A stretch of 64,000 nucleotides of DNA from Chaetorhynchus papuensis (lineage: Eukaryota; Chordata; Aves; Passeriformes; Rhipiduridae). Positions 1 through 12,000 of this stretch are shown piece by piece. The notes beneath the pieces are model-generated. The model was not told the DNA's origin. It saw only the letters and a program-made list of their open reading frames with translations, and searched no databases. The stretch spans positions 310,001 to 374,000 of the forward strand of contig VWYX01000708.1 of the NCBI GenBank assembly GCA_013396525.1, read 5' to 3'. The stretch's first letter is position 1; every line of letters starts with the position of its first letter. The position numbers were made by a program, and so were the translations under genes.

Positions 1-1166
1 ATGTAAAACACATCCATCACAGTCACTTTGCTCCCTCAGGGGAGCATCAAGGAAAGAAAGACAAGGAAGCTGGAGCAGATGAGCACTGTAAGGCCCTCAT
101 TCTGCAAAACACTGAAATATGGGCATTTTGGTCATGCTGACTTCAGCAGGCAGGGGAAAAAGCACGACCTTAGACACTCAGCATCAGCAAAATGCCAATT
201 TATTAAGATAACCAGGCCTAAGGGAAAAAAACCTCCAAATTTCTTTAACTTATTAACACATATAATAATCCCCTGCTGCCTTTTGGTTGTGACTGCGGTC
301 GCACACCAGGCCTACAGTGTTGTAATCCTGTGGGTTTTAGTGGAGCTGGTTCTCATCCACCACAGATGAGGTCAGGGTTAGCCCATGAATGAAACTCTGT
401 GCCAACACCAGAACTTTTGCATACGGTTTCATAATCAGTTCTTTATTAATTTCTGCTTCAAGGTGCCTAGTTTAAAATAAAATGATTTTTCATTTTCCAG
501 CCCAGCACCTTGAATATCAGAAGGACGAGAGGTGGTTTTCTGCTAATGCCTGGCACTAAGAGCTGATCCAGCCCACATGCTGGCTCTGGGCATCTTCAAA
601 GGCTTCAAAAATTTTTAGAAAATATTGTATCAAAATCACTCCTGTTGGTTAGGATACACGCTGACCGTGGTAAATCAAATTAATCCACAGAGTTACTTTG
701 GTCCTGTCAGTGGATTAATTCCCGGAATTACTTTAATCTATTACCTTCGCTTTCATTTTCTGTTGAACATTTGTAAAAAAAAAGATCAATAGGGGGAAAA
801 TGATGCACAGATAAAGCAGACACAGAAGCAGAACTAAGAATAACCCAGTGAACTGCTCTCACTGGACAGTATAAATACTCCTTTCAGGTTAAAAATATTT
901 CTTTGAGGATACAGAGCCCTTAAACACCAGAATAGATTTCGGACAATGACACTTCCTCACAACCAAGGGAGCAACATGTTTTTGCCAGTAAAGGATATGC
1001 TCTGCTTTGCAAAGGAAACTCCTGTTGGCTAATTTCACCATGGAAACTCCAGGTCTGACTATAAAAAGACCACCTTATCTCCTGACAAATATCCTTATGC
1101 TGGGAATAGCAAAAAACTAAGAGCAGCTGCTGTGAACCCCAAGCACGTGGGTAGCGGCTGGTGCGG
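1..1166. other. Intergenic, no gene recognised
   Basis: Ordinary AT-leaning sequence. The open frame at 28-369 (+) has no recognisable domain and is taken as chance. Confidence 0.6.
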
Positions 1167-1334
1167 AGCAGCCATGGGGACAGCCTGGATTAGGCTGGTC
1201 TGACATGGGGAGCAGCCATGGGGACAGCCTGGATTAGGCTGGTCTGACATGGGGAGCAGCCATGGGGACAGCCTGGATTAGGCTGGTCTGACATGGGGAG
1301 CAGCCATGGGGACAGCCTGGACTAGGCTGGTCTG
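1167..1334. repeat. 44-bp minisatellite, 3.8 copies
   Basis: Four head-to-tail units start at 1167, 1211, 1255 and 1299, each beginning AGCAGCCATGGGGACAGCCT. The first three are identical in the 44-base period; the last has one change (GGATTAGG to GGACTAGG) and stops after 36 bases. The unit is not a multiple of three and is not coding. Confidence 0.95.
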
Positions 1335-4300
1335 CCTGGAAGCCAGCACTGAGCACCCAGACATCTCCATGTCAGTAATAAAGCCCAGGCTAATACCAGC
1401 CTTAGCATCCCCCTGTCCAAATCCCGTGTCCCAAGAGAGACCAAAGCATTTCTGTTCCACTTTTGGGACAAACATGAATTGGTCAGACGTGAGAAAAAGG
1501 CCCAGAGTTTTCAGCTTCAAAGGAATCTCTGACCCAGAGGTTCCTCACGTTGCTCCCTTGGTCAGTGGCTGGCTGAGGCTGCTTTGTGTGGGGTGGTGGC
1601 AGAGCATTGTGTGAGGGGATGAGCTGTGTGCTGGAGGTGCTCTGACTTCCTTGGATCCATTTGCAGAGATTTTGAGGCTGCTCTTTGTTTCTGGCACAGC
1701 TGCCTGCTTTGATGCATCTTTAACACAGACATTTTCAATTCCCCCAAAGGAGCAAATATAGAATATATAACATAAATACAATAATATTAATTATAATAAT
1801 AACCAATTATACATACATATGTAACACACATGATCAGATACACCTGCTGATAATGGTTGAAGATGTCGTCACCAGGATACTTATGATGAATCCTTTTACA
1901 GATGCAATGGTGTCCAGGTTTAATTATGAGCTCTGTGCTGCTGTCTCTGTCAGACTGAGCACTACTGAGGCACTGTGGGTGACAGACTGATGGCTGATGG
2001 CTACACACACAGCTAAAATGAGCACAGGTTAGGGAAAGGCCAGTCCAAATAATCAGAAAGCAGAAAACTTGTGATAAGAGTAACCAAAAATAACTTGACA
2101 ATTTTCCAGTGTAATCACTACCACCACAGTGACTTACAGCAACCAAAGGCAGTTTTGCAGAGGTTTTATCTTTCTTCTCTACCAGTAGAGAATTTACATT
2201 GTAAATAGCTGTGATTTTACTTCCTATTGCACTAGATGCTGCCACAACACCTCTGAATGACCTGAACAGCATCAGGATGACCAGCAGGGCCAGTTGGTCT
2301 CCATCACCCCCCAGTGAAAGAAGAGGCATCATTTAGGAAGAGGAAGGCCTGTAGTCCACAGTACCGTGCACTACTAAGCAGACAGATATATTGCAGCTCT
2401 TCTTTTTAAATTTCAGAAAATCCAGAAGAAAAGATGCATTTTTTTTCCTCTAAATTAAAAACTCCAAACAATCCCAAACCAAACAAAACAAATGATTTGC
2501 GACTGTTCAGGAGTGTTGAAAATTATTTTGGAAAGTGCTTTAGGCTAATTTTGTAAACCACAACAGAGCTGTAGCGGGTAGAAGCACACTTTCATCTTAT
2601 TTATTTCTCTCCATCTTTAAATGCTGGGTTTGTTAGGATAAGCTGCTCTTTCAAATCTGCTCAGCATGACTTATATTTTCTTGGTTATGAAGTGTCTGGC
2701 CACACAAATACAGACACAGACATGCCCAATGAGCTTATGATCTTTCTGTCCCGTATTAACATTGTGCCAAATTTGGCTTCATTTTTCCGCCAAGCTTTTC
2801 CCTTCCAGTGGTGCAAAACTCAACAGGGCTGATTTTCCCTACAGCTGGGACTGAGTTTTCCTGTGTGCCTGGAGCAAGATGAGTAAACTCATGTCCAAAT
2901 GAGGAGGGATGTGCTGCAAAGTGCTGTATCCAGCATGGAGGCTGCTGGGCAGATGGAATGATACACCTGTGCTTGGCTGGGCTGAAGCCCACACGGGTTG
3001 TCAGCATCTTTGAAAGCAGGTGAAACCCCACTTCACGCAGCTTTGGGTCTCTAATCTCAGCAACCCCCTCTGCTGTGACCACCTCCAGTGTCTCCTGTGA
3101 GTCCTCCCATGCCAAAGAAGCACAAGCAGGGATTTATACCGTTGAGGTCTCAGTCATTGTACTTTTTTGTGACCAGAAGTGGCCAGCAGGTTTAGAAACC
3201 CCAGACTTTTCCCTCCTTTCCTGATCATCCTCCCGGCTTAGAGAATTCCTGGGGGTTTCTGTTGGCTCCTGGCTCCAGCAGAGTGTGCATGCCCCGGGCT
3301 GTCTCTGTGCAGGCTGCAGAGATGAGCACCTCCAGAGGGAGCATTCGCCCCATCTTAAAACACCATCCACGCAAGGGCAGGAATCTCCTTTCACAATTCT
3401 AGCTGGTGAAAAACATGTGAAATGCTCTCACCCGAGCTTCTAAGTGACAATGCTCTGGTTGGCTTCTGCATGTCAAGGCGTGTAGAACTGGGGGTGAGAA
3501 ATGGCTCTTTCCATACTGCCAGAAGGTAAAGCAGTCCAAGGGGGACTGTAGATACCTGGATGCATTTACAGGCAAGTGACAAGAGCAGAGTCCCTGCTCA
3601 CTAGTGACAGATTTCTCACTGTGTTACACATGAGGGGAGTTTTGAGCAGTAACCAAGTCCTGAGGCGGAGTGTGAAACACTTGATATTTGGTTGTGTTGT
3701 GTAGCTGCTAAAGCACATACAGAATTGAGAAGATTTGCAGGTCCAAGAGGCAAAGGAATCCCTCCACAGGAGGCAGGGAGCTGCTCCACATAATTTCTTG
3801 GCACTTTGGGGTGACCTGCAGCTGGACTGCAGATAACCAGAACCCTGGGAGGTACCAGCAGGAGGGGCAGAGCAGTTCTGCCATATGTGAAAGTAGTTCC
3901 CCCTCAGCTGGCAGGAACTTGTTTGTATGTGGTGCTCACTTATTCCCTCATACCAGTGACACGCTGTTAAGTTCACAATGATGCCTTACAGTGCTGTAAA
4001 ACATGAACTTTAGCTTCTCATTTTAGACTGATTTATGTTCCAGGCATTTTGTACTTTATGGAAAGTACATCAGGAAATTGTGATTCGTTATTTTACTGTT
4101 TGGTCTCCAGTTGATGTATCTTATTTTTGTAAGTTTCTATGTGGGGGAAAAAAGGAAGACAAGACTGAGACTGAGTTCTTCTGCAGCAGCTAAAATTCTG
4201 CAATTGTCTTTTCAGCAAATTAAATTTAACTAGTGCAATGGCAGGAGCATTCACTTCAAAAAGAGGAGAAAGTTCAATGTTATGCAGGAAGTCATCCTCT

Positions 4301-5407
4301 GCTTTTAAATTATTGGGATCATATGTCCAGAAGAACAAGAAAACCCCAAACTTTTACTGGTTTTCCCAAATTCATAAGGAAATTGTGCTATGTTTTTAAA
4401 TGTAATAGAGAAAATATAAGATTTTTGGACTGATTTGTTTCAAAAAAAGAGGAAAGACTTAATAAAACCTGAAGACCCACAAGTCTGGTGATACCCAACT
4501 AGCTTTACATCACTGAACTCCTTGATTAAACAAGACAGACAGAAGATCCAAAGACAGCCTTTTCCTGTGTAGCATTTATATCTGCTCAATATTCACTCTT
4601 CAGGGAGGTCTACAAAATGTGAGACCCTGTTAACTGTCAAACATGTATGAGACAAATGTGTGAAATCTTCTGGAAGTACACAGGCTAAAACTGAGTAATT
4701 GTGACACCTTCTAGTCTTCCCTAACTTTGTCCCTTCCCTGTTGTCCATCACCTCTTTGGCTCAGACAAGAAGTAACCCCGTGGTGGTTTCTCTGGCTGCT
4801 GTAGAAAAGCCTTGCTGAGATGCAGGCCTGGGAATGTCAGATCTCCAGCTGCATTTATTTGCAGAGTAGCTAAAAGCAAGGAAAAAAGTAGCCAAATTCT
4901 GAAGGATCTTTCTTGGACCCTGTAGGAATTTTCAGACTGGATCCTGCAGCCCCCATCCAGGGTCCACAAAAGAGAATTCCATTGAAAATCCAAACACAAG
5001 GGTTCACTGATAGTTTTATTCTGGGGCAAGAAGTTGAATTCCTGCAAACTGAAGGTGATGGTAGCTGCTAAAGGTCCCGTTTTGGCCAGAAATTTTGGGG
5101 GCATGAGAGGCAGAGGAGCTGGGCAGGGAGTGCTCAGGGGGAGCTTGATTCCTTGTAGGAAGAGTGGGCATGGAGGAGGGTGATGGGGGATATGAAATGA
5201 AGAGTAAGCCCAGTACCCCCAGGGTGAGGAGGGGGAGAAGGGAGTGACCAAAACCAAAGATGTCTCAAGCTACAGAGGAAGGAGGCAGGGTTGCAGGGCT
5301 GGGGTCAGCACGATGAGCTGCAGCTCCCACAAGGGCAAAGGAGGAATGGGATGTCACAGGGCATCCCCATCACTCAAAAGCTTCTACTGAAAAGGAGTGG
5401 GGGCAGC
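1335..5407. other. Intergenic, no gene recognised
   Basis: Contains two longer open frames on the minus strand (181 codons ending at 1787 and 169 codons ending at 4748). Neither shows a known domain or splice context, and frames of this length are expected by chance in a region of this size. No transposon was recognised. Confidence 0.55.
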
Positions 5408-5503
5408 TCTTCCTTCCTTCCTTCCTTCCTTCCTTCCTTCCTTCCTTCCTTCCTTCCTTCCTTCCTTCCTTCCTTCCTTCCTTCCTTCCTTCCTTCCTTC
5501 CTT
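5408..5503. repeat. (TTCC)n microsatellite, left of gap
   Basis: Over 20 uninterrupted TTCC units run straight into an assembly gap. The array's full length is unknown. Confidence 0.97.
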
Positions 5504-5998
5504 NNNNNNNNNNNNNNNNNNNNNNNNNNNNNNNNNNNNNNNNNNNNNNNNNNNNNNNNNNNNNNNNNNNNNNNNNNNNNNNNNNNNNNNNNNNNNNNNN
5601 NNNNNNNNNNNNNNNNNNNNNNNNNNNNNNNNNNNNNNNNNNNNNNNNNNNNNNNNNNNNNNNNNNNNNNNNNNNNNNNNNNNNNNNNNNNNNNNNNNNN
5701 NNNNNNNNNNNNNNNNNNNNNNNNNNNNNNNNNNNNNNNNNNNNNNNNNNNNNNNNNNNNNNNNNNNNNNNNNNNNNNNNNNNNNNNNNNNNNNNNNNNN
5801 NNNNNNNNNNNNNNNNNNNNNNNNNNNNNNNNNNNNNNNNNNNNNNNNNNNNNNNNNNNNNNNNNNNNNNNNNNNNNNNNNNNNNNNNNNNNNNNNNNNN
5901 NNNNNNNNNNNNNNNNNNNNNNNNNNNNNNNNNNNNNNNNNNNNNNNNNNNNNNNNNNNNNNNNNNNNNNNNNNNNNNNNNNNNNNNNNNNNNNNNNN
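5504..5998. other. Assembly gap (495 N)
   Basis: Run of N between a TTCC array and a TC array, so the missing sequence is most likely a compound polypyrimidine microsatellite that could not be assembled. Confidence 0.98.
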
Positions 5999-6046
5999 TC
6001 TCTCTCTCTCTCTCTCTTTCTCTTTCTCTCTCTCTCTCTCTCTCTC
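5999..6046. repeat. (TC)n microsatellite, right of gap
   Basis: TC dinucleotide array with two TTTC interruptions; the right side of the compound polypyrimidine tract. Confidence 0.95.
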
Positions 6047-9000
6047 ACTCCTTCTCACACTTTTGTTCTATTTCTCTTTCTTGGGAAGCTCTGACTCCAG
6101 TCTCTTCCCCTCTAAAAGACAGAACCACAAGGTGCTTTGCTGGGCTCAGTGCATGCTCTGGAACTCCTGGCACACGAATCCCCTTTTTGTCAGGCCACAT
6201 TTGCTAAGAGACTGCCATGTGAGCGATGGGCACAGGGCAGCATCACCTCTCTCACAAGAGCTCTCTGAAACTCTTTGGGAGAAATGCATTAAAACATCCC
6301 TGGGGTACTGTCACAGAACTAATGGCACCCCCTTCCTTCCTTTTCCCATCATCTGCCCATCCACAAACCTTCCCTGATATCATAAAAAAAAAATATAGTT
6401 CCTCCTTATGGTTTCTGATTATGTTTTATAATTTAATTGGAAATAATATCCTTCTCCTAATAGAATCTGTTATAACAGTCTTGTTCAAAAATATCAACCC
6501 CAGAAATGTTCTACAGAAATTTCTATAAAAATTCTGTGGCTTCTTCAATTAGTTTTTAAAGAAATCCTGAGGTTCTTGTGGAGTGGGCACTTCCAGAGGA
6601 TTATGGAAAAGTAAACGTGATCTTGTACTTGAAAGTCAAAAATCTCATAGATGCTCATGAAACCCTCAGTTCTGCCTCTACAAATGGTGTAATTTCTGGG
6701 AGCTTGGGTGGAAGCAGGCAGGATAGTCCTTATAGAATGGTAGGGACAGGAAATATATAATTTTGGAAATTTATCAATTAACTTATATTTTTACGGAAAC
6801 TGGTTCTGATCATTTTGACATTCTTTTTAAATCCCATCTTAATGCATTTGAAAATACTGATTTTCCTGCAGATTTCACCACATGTCCACTACACAGACAA
6901 CATGTAAGTAAATTATAACCTACTTTCCCATCAACTCTGCTTCTACTTAGATTACTTCTTTCTCACCCATGCTGCACGCAATAATTTTCAAAACAAAGTG
7001 AATAAACTAGCATAAGCATTTAAGTGCATTTCCACTGATTCCCATACTTAAATTAAACATGCAAATGCAAACATTAAAAGGAATGACTTATTCATGTTCT
7101 TAGGCAAAGCATACATATTAAATTAATGTATGTGTATCAAAGAAGACACTAAGTGCTGACTCTTGGAAAGCCTGTGTAAGAAACTGTACTACAGACTGTG
7201 CATTTAATATTTTCTATTGCTTAATATGGAACTTAGAAAGACTGACTGTATTGATTCTATCTTAAGTATTTATCAATATATTCTCATTTAGAGCAACCTC
7301 CTCATTTCCAAATATATATTTAATGAAGCATTATTATACTCTTAAATGCTTTAAGAGTATATGTCACGTTAACATCTATACAAGGGAACAACTTTGATGT
7401 GCATGTCAGATGGGAAGTTATCAGTAATACAAAACAGCTATGTAAGATTGCATGTACAAAGCTTCACCAATACAGAAAAATATATTTTTAAGAATGACAG
7501 AGATTGGTTTTAATTTTCACCTTTTCTTTGAATCTTGTTTTTATTTGTAGCTCTGGTGAAAATTCCACGTACGTGCATTTTTAGATCTCTTTATGCCACA
7601 AGAGAAGACTGGGAGGGGAAATAATCTGGTGATGTTTTTTGTGAAGTTACTTCTTTTGTCTGCCAAAGAGGTGAAGGATTAAGTGATCTGCAGTTTAAGT
7701 CTCAGAGTTTCTAGCAAGAAAAGGTGAAAACTTGTCAAGCTTACAAAACCAACAAATAGCTCAAGGACAGAGCTGGAAAGAATGGTTTTGGCACATTCAA
7801 TTACTGGAAAGCTTTCACAGGAGGAAAATTGTCTTCAGTGGCTGAACTGCCTTTGTACATGGAGAATCAAAGTGCCAAGGTTAAGGCTGGAACAGACTCA
7901 AGTTATCTCACCCAGGTTAATAGGTAGGAAACGCAAAATGGAATAAGCGAAGAAGAAGGAAAAAACCAACATAGCTGAGATAGAAATCTGCAAAGCAAGA
8001 AGAAAACACAAAGTTATATTCACAAGATGGGTGGCCAGGTAAGCAAAAGGCAGTGGAATAACTTCACTTGCAAGGAAACTGAGAGAGGCCGGGGTGCAAG
8101 AGCTGATTGCTTGGACACTGCACAACGAGCCCATGCAGTGAGGCGCAGGAGCCAAATCTTCAGGTGCAGGACCTGAAACCAGGCATTTACAATACAGTGG
8201 GAAGTTTCTTCTGGCTGGAGTACACCACTGAGAGCCAGGCAAAACTCAGGCAGGGAGGTAGGGGTGACAGAAAAGCACTGTGCATTACTGATGTGGTAGT
8301 GAGTAGAGAAGGAAAAGCATGATACAATAAAATTAATCAAGGTCCATTGCCTTCTTGAAAAGCACTATAAATCTTCGCTTTACTACAGCAGTAGCATAGA
8401 TCCACTAAACCCTCTAGATAAAATGTGACTGTGGTTATGGAATGGTGGAATAGTATTAGACAATCAACAGAACCTGTGAAAGACCTCCTGCTCCTGGAGA
8501 TAGATCAGAGCAGAATGACATTAATAATAAAACTGAGGCTACAGGTGATGACAGAGTTCCATTCTTCCTGATTCTGGACCACTGGCAGATTTTTAAGAAC
8601 ATATTTATTGAGCTTTCAGGAACTAGTGCTAATTCAAACACAGCGAGAATGTTGTTGAAGAGGTGGCAGTAGAAAATGGCCCTGATCAAGCAGATCACAA
8701 AGCTTTCTGACTAAACTGAATGGAAAGATAAGAAACCCTGTGCTTCTCTGCCTTCTTGTGCTCGGCTTTTTTTACTCTCAGAGGAGTGAAGGAACTTTGA
8801 GACTTGGCTGCAAAGGAGATTCTAGAAGTCAATGATATATAATAGGTTCTGCATTTTGGGAAGGAGAAAAAACTCATGAAGAACTCCAGACCCGACTGGT
8901 GACAATCCAACAAGAAAGGGATATGAGGAACAGGCAAAGAGCCCACATGAAATGGAAAAAAAAAAAAAGGGGCTGACTAACACGGAAAATTGTATCTTAT

Positions 9001-12000
9001 AGGTCAGAAAGTGTGGAGAGAAAGTGAGATCTGTCAAAAGCTGGGCTGTGTTACACCTTGCAAAGGAAATTAAAAACACGTTGTAAAATGTTCTTTAGTC
9101 ATATAAACAAACAGAGAGCAAAAAGAGGAATTTGAGGCTGTTCTGCAGTAAAAGTTGGGGTTTGGGGTAAAAGATAACCTAAGCATGGGTCAAAAATGAA
9201 ATGAAAACTTTGCTTCAATTTTTAGTCAGCGCAGTGACACACCAAGATGGTGAGACTCAGGTGAATGAGAGAGCATCTGGAGCAGAAAAAAATCTAAGGG
9301 CTTAATATTTTCAGACAAAGACAGCAGTCCCATCTCTACCCAAAACCCTGAAAGAACCAACACAGGAACCTGCCCAAACTAGTAAATTGATAGGTTATCT
9401 CAGAAACAGATGTTGGGAGAAAAACAAGAGTATCTTCTATATTTTAGAAAGCACGAAAATTCTGATCTAGCTAAACACCAACTGTTAGTTTGATTTCAAC
9501 AGTTTCCAGAGATAGACAAAAGAGTACAGTTTAGCACAGCTTAATCCAAGGTAGGTCTCTAACCTTCTCTCTCTCTGATAAGCTTAATCGATTCTTAGCA
9601 GAGAAAATCCCCAATGTTTTCTCATCTTAGGTAAAGTATTTCATACAATTTTGCCTTAGAAACAACTGAATAAGGAACATATCAAAGGCAGGTGAAGAAT
9701 TGGCTAATATGGAAATAGGAGCTAAATAAACCATTGGGGTAGAAGACAACTATTTTGGGTGCTACTAAAAAATTAATCTCGGAATCAACTTTTTTTAATT
9801 AGTGAGCTCAACAAAAAACATGACAATGCTAATGACAGTTGTCACTGACAAAGAGAAGATTCAAAATACAGCTCAGAAGAACCTGAAGAACTTTCAGGAT
9901 TACAAGAATAAAGACATGATGGACTTTCAAGGACAGAGCCATGCACTAAAAAAAATTTTGTGGTTTTGCTGTAAGCTTGGAATTAATCTGTTGGTGGGCA
10001 AGAAACTTCAGTGGATTAGCAAAACTTGGTGTTTGCAACCTTAGATTTCCTTAACAGTCAGTGACAAGAAATGAGACACTGCAACTTCCTGTTATAAAAT
10101 GAGATGAATGACCCGTGTATGGAACTTACCTTAAACTTAGAATTCAAAGTTTGAATGTCTAAAGATAGGTTAGATGAATGTCCCAGAGAAATATATTTGG
10201 CATGAAAGCCCTGCTTCATGCAGTATTTCATCCTGTGTGGTGTTGTTGACTTTTTCTTGAAGCAGTTCATGGGAGGTAGGCAAGGGTGTAAAAGACAGAC
10301 ACCTAAAATTTCAATTATTTTTGAAAGGATCGAGTGTCTCAACCCTGTCTTTGAAACACTTCTGCTGTCTGCCTTTTGAAGCCAGTGGTGGTGGTGGTGA
10401 GCTCAGCCCCAGCAAATCTCTGCTCGGGGTGGGGGCCCTCCTGCAGTAACACTCCCTGGGTCAGTGTGACTGCAGGGATTCGTGCCATGAACAGCAGCCC
10501 AACGCCCAGCAAACACCTGGAGCTACATCACCGAGGTTTGGGGTCAGATTCCTATGCAGTTGGTGACCCCTGCTGATGGCTGCACTGCAAAGATGAAGGC
10601 GCTGCACTTAGCTGAAGTCCAAGCAGGTGGGTTGGACACAACGCACAAATGCTCTCAGTTTATTTTGTATCCTCTTTTCCTAGAACAAACCAAGGCAAAG
10701 AGGATACAAAACGGAGATGCTGCCAGCCTCCCTTATCCCCATGCAATGGGGCCCACTGGGTGTTGGGAGGTCAGTTCGGGTTGCAGGAAAAACTGGGGTA
10801 CATCACCCTCCTCTGCCATCAGCAAAGATTCTGGAACTACAAGAGGAAAGGTCTGGGCACTACTGCAAAACAAAAAAATTAGTTTCCTGGAGTAGGTTTA
10901 TGGGTGAGGAGGAAATCCCCAGGACTCTCCAGTGGAAAGCAATCATTTGGGACTGCAAGTCAGCCACAGCTCTAGACTGAGAAGATGGAAAAACTGTTTG
11001 ACATATACCACAGACACTTGGGAATTAAGTCATCCTGGACCAAATTCCCCTGGCACGGTGAAAATCCCTCCTAAAGATCGCTTTGAAGGGAGTTTGGATT
11101 TGCACTGCGGTGATGCGGTTGCTCTCAGAGCACCTGCCCTCGTGATTAGGCACTGAATTCTGCCTTGAGATCTCTCATCAGGCCAACCAAGACCAACAGG
11201 GGCAATTAAATGCTGGAGGAAAAGATAAGGATCACTAATCAACTTGCAAATTGTCTAATCAAACCATGCTGTTCACATCCCACTGTTCCAGTGGATTTAT
11301 AACTATAATTATCCTATTTAATTTTTTCCCAATCAATTTTACATGAGTATTTATTTTTGTACGCTAAACATATTGTCCTCCATAGACTCAAGGAGTTTTT
11401 TATAGTCATGCTTCTTAAACAGCCACCTTGCATGGCAACTCTTAACCTTGATGCATAGAGAGACAGAGGCAAAAAACATTTCTAGGGTATGGCTCTCTGC
11501 TAAACTGAAGCATTTTTTTGGTGTGTGTGTATATATGTCTTGCTTACATATATATTTACTTTTCATAAGGGATTTTGTGAAAAATCTGAATATAAGTAGA
11601 TAATTTAGTGCACTATAAAAGATGAAAGATTAAAAGATTGCATTATTTTTTTAGAAGGGTTTGATTTTCAGAACAACTAAATTCCTCACATCTTCAGTGG
11701 TTTAGTTAGACCCCACGCAGGCCTTCCCTTTTCACATCAGCTAGACCCAATATATTACATATTGCAAGGACAGTGTTAACAAGGAGACCATTTGCATTAA
11801 CTTAGGTAACCTAATATTTTCAATTGTAAAGGTTTTTAAAGGAACTTCTGGACGAGCTCTTTCTTTTTCATGTGCAACATCTCCAACAGCATTGCAGCAG
11901 TTAACGTGATGTCACTCTTAGACCTCTGAAAAATCTCTTTTGACCTGATGATGTTGAAAAACATCAAGGACCCTTTCCTTTTTTGTGTTCTCCAGGGCAG

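Noticed and set aside
1787..2332. 181-codon open frame on the minus strand
   Set aside because: No recognisable domain, no promoter or splice context. About one frame of this length is expected by chance over six frames of 64 kb.
4748..5257. 169-codon open frame on the minus strand, proline- and leucine-rich
   Set aside because: Composition follows local CT-rich DNA; no family recognised and no supporting context.
5291..6377. Long frames reading through the N gap (Leu/Pro/Ser or Lys/Glu/Gly/Arg repeats)
   Set aside because: Translation of a microsatellite and of N; not coding.
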